The notes under the pieces: generated by a model
Seen by the model: the letters and a program-made list of their open reading frames with translations, nothing else
Database searches by the model: none
What the model was told of the DNA's origin: nothing
Translations under genes and position numbers: made by a program
Assembly (NCBI GenBank): GCA_021155145.1
Contig: JAJNPX010000024.1
Location: forward strand, 1 to 6,476
Length of the DNA stretch: 6,476 nucleotides
Direction of reading: 5' to 3'
Source: Acidisarcina sp.
GTDB lineage: Bacteria; Acidobacteriota; Blastocatellia; Pyrinomonadales; Pyrinomonadaceae
Part shown: in pieces, positions 1 through 4,164 of the stretch
Numbering within the stretch: position 1 is the first letter of the stretch
How the letters are laid out: every line of letters begins with the position of its first letter

Positions 1-220
1 CGTCGAGATATTTGTACTCTTCAAGCTTCGCGATCACGCGATCGACGATCGCAGCATTCGTCCAATTTTTCTCAAGCAGCCGCTCGCGCAGTTCGCCTAT
101 CGATCGCGGCTTTGCGGCGAGGAGCTTCACGGCGCGATTCATCGTCCGCTCGCGCGCCCTTTCGAAGTCGCCGATCACGCGGTCGCTATCGTTGATCTTT
201 CGTCCACGGGATCGCCGCAT
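1..220 (-). CDS. recX: RecX family regulatory protein, 5' part (runs off left edge)
   Basis: Reading the minus strand from an ATG at 220-218 gives an open frame of 73 codons that leaves the window at position 1. A basic N-terminus (MRRSRGRK) is followed by a helical stretch at residues 28-73 with the RecX three-helix signature: RAVKLLAAKPRS, then IGELRERLLEKNW, then IVDRVIAKLEEYKYLD. The pattern 'A..LL..rprS..ELr.rL' and 'id.vi..L.e..yldD' is typical of the first RecX tandem-helix repeat. RecX proteins bind RecA and modulate its filaments in the cytoplasm. About the first half of a usual 150-200 residue RecX is present, and recA is not visible here. The start lacks a Shine-Dalgarno; a GATAAT hexamer ends 10 nt before the ATG. 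The next in-frame codons upstream include a TTG just after a stop, so ATG is the best start. The family call is fairly secure although the gene is partial. Confidence 0.8.
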   Translation of the reverse strand, partial: MRRSRGRKINDSDRVIGDFERARERTMNRAVKLLAAKPRSIGELRERLLEKNWTNAAIVDRVIAKLEEYKYLD

Positions 221-290
221 AACAAGAGCAATTATCAATTAGTTGATCGCCAATTAGAAATTACGGTCGAATGAAATAAAATCGACCGCA
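221..290. promoter_or_regulatory. Divergent AT-rich promoter region between recX and truB
   Basis: This 70-bp spacer is far richer in A/T than its flanks and holds repeated 'aatta' words. On the plus strand a -10-like TAAAAT (277-282) lies 8 nt before the truB GTG, with a weak -35-like ttagaa (254-259) 17 bp upstream of it. On the minus strand GATAAT (236-231) lies 10 nt before the recX ATG. Neither gene shows an SD. The hexamers are seen directly; their function as promoters is inferred. Confidence 0.45.
264..288. promoter_or_regulatory. Perfect 7-bp inverted repeat just before truB start
   Basis: The arms cggtcga (264-270) and tcgaccg (282-288) are perfectly complementary with an 11-nt A-rich spacer, and the right arm ends 2 nt before the truB GTG. 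It overlaps the candidate -10 TAAAAT. It could be an operator, or an RNA hairpin if transcription starts upstream. If the transcript is leaderless, only the DNA-site reading applies. Confidence 0.35.
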
Positions 291-1196
291 GTGGACGGTA
301 TTTTGATCATAGACAAACCCGCGGGCATCACATCGCACGACGTTGTTGCCCGCGTCCGCCGTGTTCTGAGAACGAAACGCGTCGGGCACACCGGCACCCT
401 CGACCCATTTGCGACCGGCGTGATGGTCATTCTCGTCGGCCGGGCAACACGGCTCGCGCAGTTTCTCGACAAGGACGAGAAGGAATACGAGGCGGTCATT
501 CAGTTCGGCTTCGAAACGGATACGGGCGACAATACGGGAAGGCGGAGTGCGGAATGCGGAATGCGGAATGAGGAGATCGCAGAGAAGCTCGAAACGGTTG
601 ATTGGGATCTTGTGTTGCAAAGATTTCGCGGCACGATCATGCAAACGCCGCCGATGTATTCGGCGAAAAAGGTCGAGGGAAAAAAGCTCTACGAGCTTGC
701 GCGGAAAGGCGTCGAGATCGAGCGTAACGAGGTTAGAGTGGACATCCGCGAACTGGAGCTACTCGATCCCGGATCCCGCACTCCTCCTTCCGCATTCCGC
801 ATTAGAGTGGTTTGCTCCGCCGGGACCTACATCCGCACGCTGGCCGAGGATATCGGCCGGGAAGTCGGGCTCGGAGCTCACCTCACCGAGCTTCGCCGAA
901 CGCGAGCCGGCAGGTTCAAGATCGATCAAGCGGTCACACTCGACGAACTTCAGTGTTCGCCCTCGCACGCGGAGCATCTGCGGTCGATCGGGGAAGCGGT
1001 CGAGGATCTGCCGGAGTTCGTGCTTAGCGAGGATCGCGTCGCGAAAACCTTGAATGGATTGTCAACACGAGATCTTTCGGGCCGGTTCGCCGAGGGCGAG
1101 CGGATCCGAATGACGTCACCGGCCGGCGAGCTGATCGCGATCGGCATTTACGACGATTCTGAGAAAGTGATACAGCCGAAAGTCGTTTTGGGCTAA
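291..1196 (+). CDS. truB: tRNA pseudouridine(55) synthase TruB
   Basis: TruB converts U55 to pseudouridine in the T-loop of most tRNAs. The 301-residue product (E. coli is about 314) starts at GTG 291 with the family's canonical opening GILIIDKPAGITSHDVV. The catalytic loop GHTGTLDPFATG is at residues 32-43 with the catalytic Asp at 38. Further hallmarks are the conserved KEYEAVIQFGFETDTGD (64-80, Tyr66), the QTPPMYSAKKVEGKKLYELAR block (118-138) and CSAGTYIRTLAEDIG (175-189). The C-terminal region from about 240 resembles a PUA-like domain and ends in a P-x-x-V motif. Two odd insertions, at residues about 85-94 and 161-171, are encoded by tandem heptamer repeats and fall in loops between conserved blocks. 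The catalytic core is intact, so the enzyme is probably functional. No SD is seen. The next gene starts 10 nt after the stop, so truB probably heads an operon with unrelated genes. Confidence 0.96.
   Translation: MDGILIIDKPAGITSHDVVARVRRVLRTKRVGHTGTLDPFATGVMVILVGRATRLAQFLDKDEKEYEAVIQFGFETDTGDNTGRRSAECGMRNEEIAEKLETVDWDLVLQRFRGTIMQTPPMYSAKKVEGKKLYELARKGVEIERNEVRVDIRELELLDPGSRTPPSAFRIRVVCSAGTYIRTLAEDIGREVGLGAHLTELRRTRAGRFKIDQAVTLDELQCSPSHAEHLRSIGEAVEDLPEFVLSEDRVAKTLNGLSTRDLSGRFAEGERIRMTSPAGELIAIGIYDDSEKVIQPKVVLG
542..569 (+). repeat. Tandem heptamer repeat (gcggaat)4 inside truB
   Basis: Four consecutive 7-bp units are visible: gcggagt (542-548), then gcggaat at 549-555, 556-562 and 563-569, followed by a decayed gaggaga. 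It encodes AECGMRN in TruB, a segment with no counterpart in the E. coli enzyme as I remember it. The loop between the G-D-x-T-G motif and the F-R-G motif is about seven residues longer here, equal to three heptamers (21 nt), which keeps the frame. Confidence 0.85.
776..803 (-). repeat. Second copy of the heptamer repeat in opposite orientation inside truB
   Basis: The plus strand reads ccgcact, then a C/T-rich interruption, then ttccgc attccgc att. Its reverse complement shares the words 'aatgcggaatgcgga', 'gagtgcgg' and 'gaggag' with the copy at 542-569. It encodes the TPPSAFR stretch before the conserved CSAGTYIRT motif. The last 16 bases (788-803) are perfectly complementary to 553-568. 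Confidence 0.8.
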
Positions 1197-1206
1197 ACTA
1201 ACGAAC

Positions 1207-2208
1207 GTGAGACTCCGAAATATAGCATTGGGATTGACCGGAGCCGTCGGGGCCGCGGTCGCTGTGAAAATGTTGACGCGATCGGCAACGGTCGAGTGGG
1301 GCGACGTGGCCGGAGAGGTCGAACATTCGGACCGCTCTAATTTTGTGAACGTTGACGGTGCAAGCGTGCACTTTCAGGAGTTCGGCGATGCGGCGAACCC
1401 GCCGCTCGTGCTGATCCACGGTTATACAGCATCAACGTACGTCTGGCGCACGGTCGCCCCGATGCTGGCAGAAGCGGGATTTCGCGTTTTCGCGATCGAT
1501 CTTCTCGGATTCGGCTTTTCCGATAAGCCGCGCTGGTTCGATTATTCGATCGATTCGCAGGCCCGCGTTGTCGCGCGGTTCATGGACCGGCTCGGGATCG
1601 GCAAGGCGGTGATCATCGGCAGTTCATACGGCGGGGCTGTAGCCGGCACGCTCGCACTCGACTATTCCGAACGTGTCGAGAAGCTGGTGCTGGTCGATGC
1701 GGTCGCGAACGACAGGGTGAAAGAACATCCGATCCTTCGTCTCGTCTCGGTCCCGGGCATCGGCGAAGCGATCGCACCATTCCTGGCCGATACAAAAGCC
1801 TTTCACCGGCACCGTATGAAAAAAACGCTCTCGCCGGCCAATTACGATCTTATCTCGCAGGACCGCGTCGATGCCATCGTCCGCCCGCTCGCCGCAGCCG
1901 ACGCGCACCACTCGCTGCTCGCCACGTCACGCAACTGGCACGCGAACCGGATCACCTACGACGCGCACCTCATAAACCAGCCGACGCTGATCATCTGGGG
2001 CGAGGACGATAGGGTCATACCCGTGACGGACGGCTACCGCCTGCACGATTCCATACTCCACTCGCGGCTCGTCGTCCTCAAAAACTGCGGCCACGTTCCG
2101 ATGGAGGAAAAGAGCGACCTCTTTGCCGAACTCGTCGCGGAATTTTGCCGGGATCGGAAAGGGCGGATCGCGGACAGCCGCGGTGACGAGGCGATGGTGC
2201 AGCAATGA
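1207..2208 (+). CDS. Membrane-anchored alpha/beta hydrolase
   Basis: This is a 333-residue alpha/beta-hydrolase-fold protein. An N-terminal hydrophobic segment (residues about 6-23) looks like a signal anchor. The oxyanion-hole motif HGYTAS is at 71-76, and DLLGFGFSDKP at 98-108 is typical of the epoxide hydrolase/haloalkane dehalogenase/lipase-like branch. The nucleophile elbow GSSYGG (138-143) places the nucleophile at Ser140, and WGEDDRVIP (264-272) places the acid near Asp268. The catalytic His is His296 in CGHVPMEE. A Ser nucleophile indicates an esterase/lipase or C-C hydrolase rather than a dehalogenase; the substrate cannot be told from sequence. The start is GTG 1207, 10 nt after the truB stop, with no SD and a TAAACT hexamer ending 7 nt before it. 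The stop overlaps the next gene by 4 nt. The polar tail after residue about 317 (KGRIADSRGDEAMVQQ) lies beyond the fold. Confidence 0.9.
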   Translation: MRLRNIALGLTGAVGAAVAVKMLTRSATVEWGDVAGEVEHSDRSNFVNVDGASVHFQEFGDAANPPLVLIHGYTASTYVWRTVAPMLAEAGFRVFAIDLLGFGFSDKPRWFDYSIDSQARVVARFMDRLGIGKAVIIGSSYGGAVAGTLALDYSERVEKLVLVDAVANDRVKEHPILRLVSVPGIGEAIAPFLADTKAFHRHRMKKTLSPANYDLISQDRVDAIVRPLAAADAHHSLLATSRNWHANRITYDAHLINQPTLIIWGEDDRVIPVTDGYRLHDSILHSRLVVLKNCGHVPMEEKSDLFAELVAEFCRDRKGRIADSRGDEAMVQQ

Positions 2209-2627
2209 AGAAGCGATTGGTGTTCGCAGCTATCGGACTCGCATATGCGTTTGTGTATGGCTTTTGGACCATGCTCATAACCGGCGGAGGTCATGGGAAC
2301 TTTCTCTGGTTGATGCTTTTCTTCGTTGCTTACCTCGCAGGACTGTTCTTTCCGATTGTTGGTTTTATTGTTGCAGACTTGCGCCCCCTTTGGGCGAAAT
2401 CCACGGGAATCGCGATTCTTGCAGTAAATCTTTTCCTCACAGTTTTACATTTCGCGACGTTGGGTGAGGAGGGTACTAAGGATCTGGCTGAGTCCTGGGA
2501 TAGATCCTCTACGGGATTCATGGTTGCTTCTGTGATTCATATTTTTCCTGCCGCTCTCCTGCTCGCACTGGTCTGTCGATCATTCCTACTTGAAGAACAG
2601 GTTTCGGAAACGATCGATTTGCAATGA
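2205..2627 (+). CDS. Unknown four-helix integral membrane protein
   Basis: I do not recognise this 140-residue protein. It has four clear hydrophobic segments: about 5-25, 33-57, 67-86 and 104-124. A glycine-rich GGGHGNF loop (27-33) lies between helices 1 and 2, a D-L-R-P-L-W motif (58-63) between helices 2 and 3, and a charged loop (87-100) between helices 3 and 4. By the positive-inside rule (Lys2, Lys3, Arg4) the N-terminus is probably cytoplasmic. The ATG overlaps the hydrolase stop (ATGA, 2205-2208) and its own stop overlaps the next start (ATGA, 2624-2627), which points to translational coupling inside one operon. Base composition is visibly lower in G+C and codon choice is less biased than in the flanking genes, as expected for a less constrained or more recently acquired gene. 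Membrane location is secure; function is unknown. Confidence 0.75.
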   Translation: MKKRLVFAAIGLAYAFVYGFWTMLITGGGHGNFLWLMLFFVAYLAGLFFPIVGFIVADLRPLWAKSTGIAILAVNLFLTVLHFATLGEEGTKDLAESWDRSSTGFMVASVIHIFPAALLLALVCRSFLLEEQVSETIDLQ

Positions 2628-3409
2628 AGATGCGAAGATCCACGGGTAACGACAGTGTGAGGCCCACGATAGGCGTCGGACTACTGTATGGCAAAGGGGT
2701 TTTCACAACCCTCGCAATCGTCGAAGGTAACCCATTTCTCTGGGACAAACATTGGCATCGATTGACCGCAAACGCCACCACTCTCGGCATCGATCTCTCT
2801 AGCCACAGCGAACAAGGCTTCCAAGATAGGTTGCTCGAATCGATCGCCGAATCCAGCATTACCGACGGGCGCGCACGCATCACACTATCAGACGAATCGC
2901 CAAGCCGTATTTGGTCGAACGACGAACGCGAGAAGAGCACAGGCCTCTCGATCATCGTCGCCGAGCGCCGGCCGATCCCCGCGAACTTCAAGCTCACGGT
3001 CTCGCCGCACCGCATCAACACGACCTCGCCGCTTGTTGGTATCAAATCGTGCAATTATCTTGACCATCTGCTCGCCTGGGAAGAAGCGTCGAAACGCGGC
3101 TTTCACGAAGCGATCCGGCTGAACGAACGCGGCGAGGTTGCGTCTGCTTGTATGGCTAACGTGTTTTGGGAAAAGGGCGGAAAGCTATTTACTCCGAGCC
3201 TCGCGACTGGCTGTCTGCCCGGAACGACGCGGGAATACATCCTTGAAAGTATCGGGTGCGAGGAGGTCGCGGTTGGAATAGAAGAGTTAAACGAAGCCGA
3301 TCGCATTTTCCTCACGTCCGCCGGGATCGGGGTCGTGAAAGTCGCGGAAGCCGGCGGCCGAGAACTCGACACTTCCGACCATCCGCTTTCAAACCTGCTG
3401 CCGTTCTGA
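2624..3409 (+). CDS. Class IV PLP-dependent aminotransferase/lyase (PabC/IlvE-like)
   Basis: The 261-residue protein has the class IV (fold-type IV) PLP enzyme pattern. YGKGVFTTLAI is at residues 22-32, and FLWDKHWHRL at 38-47 carries the phosphate-binding Arg46. RARITLS is at 83-89, and GIKSCNYLDHLLAWEEASKRG spans 139-159 with the Schiff-base Lys at 141. GEVASACMANVFW (170-182) has the conserved Glu171, and LPGTTREYIL (198-207) follows. Family members include 4-amino-4-deoxychorismate lyase (p-aminobenzoate for folate), branched-chain aminotransferase and D-amino acid transaminase. The short length, early Y-G-x-G-V-F-T-T motif and short spacing favour a PabC-like lyase, but specificity is not certain, so I give no symbol. 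The ATG at 2624 overlaps the upstream stop; an in-frame ATG at 2630 is an alternative. It is the last gene of the plus-strand run, and no pabA or pabB is visible here. Confidence 0.88.
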   Translation: MKMRRSTGNDSVRPTIGVGLLYGKGVFTTLAIVEGNPFLWDKHWHRLTANATTLGIDLSSHSEQGFQDRLLESIAESSITDGRARITLSDESPSRIWSNDEREKSTGLSIIVAERRPIPANFKLTVSPHRINTTSPLVGIKSCNYLDHLLAWEEASKRGFHEAIRLNERGEVASACMANVFWEKGGKLFTPSLATGCLPGTTREYILESIGCEEVAVGIEELNEADRIFLTSAGIGVVKVAEAGGRELDTSDHPLSNLLPF

Positions 3410-3482
3410 CTATCCACTTGTCACTATCTACTGTAGCTGCCAGCGGCAAACTGATCGATCCAGTGAATAGTGGGGAGTGAGG
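3409..3482. repeat. Inverted pair of degenerate heptamer repeats (actatcc / agtgggg)
   Basis: The left arm is three 7-bp units, actatcc (3409-3415), acttgtc (3416-3422) and actatct (3423-3429), plus actg. The right arm, complementary in type, is agtgaat (3462-3468), agtgggg (3469-3475) and agtgagg (3476-3482), preceded by c. The arms can pair imperfectly (about 15 of 19 positions next to the 27-nt loop), and the loop itself contains gcc-agc-ggc. It begins on the last base of the aminotransferase stop codon, so it may act as a 3'-end hairpin for the plus-strand operon, although no T-run follows. Confidence 0.6.
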
Positions 3483-3490
3483 TCCGGGCG

Positions 3491-3535
3491 CAAAAAACAC
3501 GAACGCTGCACGACAAATTTCGTGAGCATTCGTGT
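3491..3535 (-). terminator. Intrinsic terminator of the small acidic protein gene
   Basis: Arms acacgaa (3497-3503) and ttcgtgt (3529-3535) pair perfectly. Inside them gct/agc (3505-3507/3525-3527) and cacga/tcgtg (3509-3513/3520-3524) extend the stem, closing a 6-nt loop. Read on the minus strand, the stem ends in a run of T (complement of the A-run 3492-3497), as in a Rho-independent terminator. It begins about 20 nt after the stop of the gene at 3556. On the plus strand no U-tract follows, so any stop in that direction would be weaker. Confidence 0.75.
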
Positions 3536-3548
3536 AGATTCTTTATTC
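3519..3548 (+). repeat. Short 10-bp tandem repeat (ttcgtgagca-type)
   Basis: Three units with a 10-bp period are visible: ttcgtgagca (3519-3528), ttcgtgtaga (3529-3538) and a decayed ttctttattc (3539-3548). The first two share ttcgtg at the same phase. They provide the right-hand strands of the terminator stem, so repeat and terminator coincide. Confidence 0.5.
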
Positions 3549-3555
3549 GAGGATC

Positions 3556-3762
3556 TTACGCTGCGGTCTCGAAAAGGGCGAGGATCTGTTTGCCTTCGCT
3601 GGAGCGGGGATCGATCGTGCGGATATGCTTTTGTCCCTGCATCTCCCAGATCGCTGTGACCGAACCTTCTTTTTCGACCGCCTGATAATGAATATCCTCG
3701 GTCGCAGCCTCTGTCGCCGCTTCTTCGGGCGCTTCAGCTGCCTTAACTGCTTCTTCTGACAT
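3556..3762 (-). CDS. Small acidic protein of unknown function
   Basis: The 68-residue product is not recognised. Residues 1-23 are a low-complexity Ala/Glu-rich, strongly acidic and probably disordered segment (EEAVKAAEAPEEAATEAATE). Residues 24-68 look like a small folded unit: alternating strand-like stretches (IHYQAVEKEGSVTAIWEM, then KHIRTIDP) followed by a helix (SSEGKQILALFETA). There is no signal peptide or membrane segment, so it should be cytoplasmic. It has the only good Shine-Dalgarno in the window, AAGGAG at 3780-3775, 12 nt before the ATG at 3762. An in-frame TTG at 3765 sits 9 nt from that SD, so the protein could be one residue longer. A terminator follows directly, and a candidate promoter and palindrome precede it, which suggests a monocistronic, possibly well-expressed gene. 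A real SD, terminator and coherent composition support it as genuine. Confidence 0.65.
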   Translation of the reverse strand: MSEEAVKAAEAPEEAATEAATEDIHYQAVEKEGSVTAIWEMQGQKHIRTIDPRSSEGKQILALFETAA

Positions 3763-3803
3763 CAATAAAACTAACTCCTTCTTGCTCTTATCTAAGTACT
3801 AAA

Positions 3804-3832
3804 GTGTTAATAGAACGAGAATTCTCACACAA
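3804..3832 (-). promoter_or_regulatory. Candidate promoter with internal palindrome upstream of the small acidic gene
   Basis: On the minus strand TTGTGT (3832-3827) and TAACAC (3809-3804) are separated by 17 bp, a plausible but weak -35/-10 pair. The spacer contains the perfect 10-bp palindrome gagaattctc (3817-3826), immediately after the -35, where a dimeric repressor could bind. The palindrome is seen; its function is inferred. Confidence 0.3.
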
Positions 3833-3859
3833 AATGCGCGGTCTTGTCGAGTTTTCGGA

Positions 3860-4150
3860 TCACTTTAAGACACTGAGGAAATCCTCGACATCGATCTCAG
3901 CATCCGCCAACGCACCTTTCAACGTGAAACGGTCGATCTCCTCGTGGAAAGGAAAGACGATAAAACGACCGTCCGGATGTTTCATTTTTACGTGACTTCC
4001 CTCAAGCTCAAGATACAGGTCAATTGCTTCGTGAATATTTTCAAGTGCTTCTTCGCGGGTTTTACCATGTGACCAACAGCCCTTTATCGAAGGCACGCGA
4101 GCCACAAAATACCCATCCTCGCCGCTTTCAATTATGACCTTGATGTTCAT
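3860..4150 (-). CDS. HicB-HicA chimera (HicB N-terminal half fused to HicA C-terminal half)
   Basis: Start ATG 4150-4148; 96 residues. Residues 1-49 match the HicB antitoxin family: VIIESGEDGYFVARVPSIKG (5-24), then C-W-S-H-G-K-T-R-E-E-A (25-35) and LENIHEAIDLYLE (36-48). From residue 50 the sequence stops looking like HicB and instead resembles the C-terminal two-thirds of HicA. GSH (51-53) is the toxin's conserved Gly-Ser-His, followed by HPDGR (58-62), FPFH (66-69), TLKGALADAEI (76-86) and EDFLSVL (89-95). HicA's first helix and first strand (about 25-30 residues) and any HicB C-terminal segment are missing. HicA is an mRNA interferase and HicB its antitoxin. In many genomes hicB precedes hicA, so one in-frame deletion could create this gene. 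It starts 14 nt after the serine hydrolase gene on the same strand. A TATACT hexamer ends 8 nt before the ATG, and there is no SD. It may be a decayed TA locus or a maintained new protein; no intact hicA lies within the window. Confidence 0.75.
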   Translation of the reverse strand: MNIKVIIESGEDGYFVARVPSIKGCWSHGKTREEALENIHEAIDLYLELEGSHVKMKHPDGRFIVFPFHEEIDRFTLKGALADAEIDVEDFLSVLK

Positions 4151-4164
4151 GGATCTTAAGTATA

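Noticed and set aside
12..242. Plus-strand open frame rich in Ser and Arg at the left edge.
   Set aside because: It is the antisense shadow of recX, whose helix-repeat signature is clear on the minus strand.
547..1053. Plus-strand 168-codon open frame inside truB.
   Set aside because: It is an alternative frame of truB kept open partly by the stop-free heptamer and by high GC; the protein is Arg/Ser-rich with no motifs.
2518..3054. Minus-strand 178-codon open frame opposite the aminotransferase.
   Set aside because: The opposite strand carries the complete class IV PLP motif series in a coherent frame; the antisense product has no recognisable features.
3827..3865. A 12-residue minus-strand stretch (VIRKLDKTAHFV, from a GTG overlapping the chimera stop) that resembles the missing HicA first helix.
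   Set aside because: It ends at a stop after 12 codons, is in a different frame, and no RQxGSH continuation appears in any frame. Such a short match is likely chance, though it is worth a glance when the chimera is examined.
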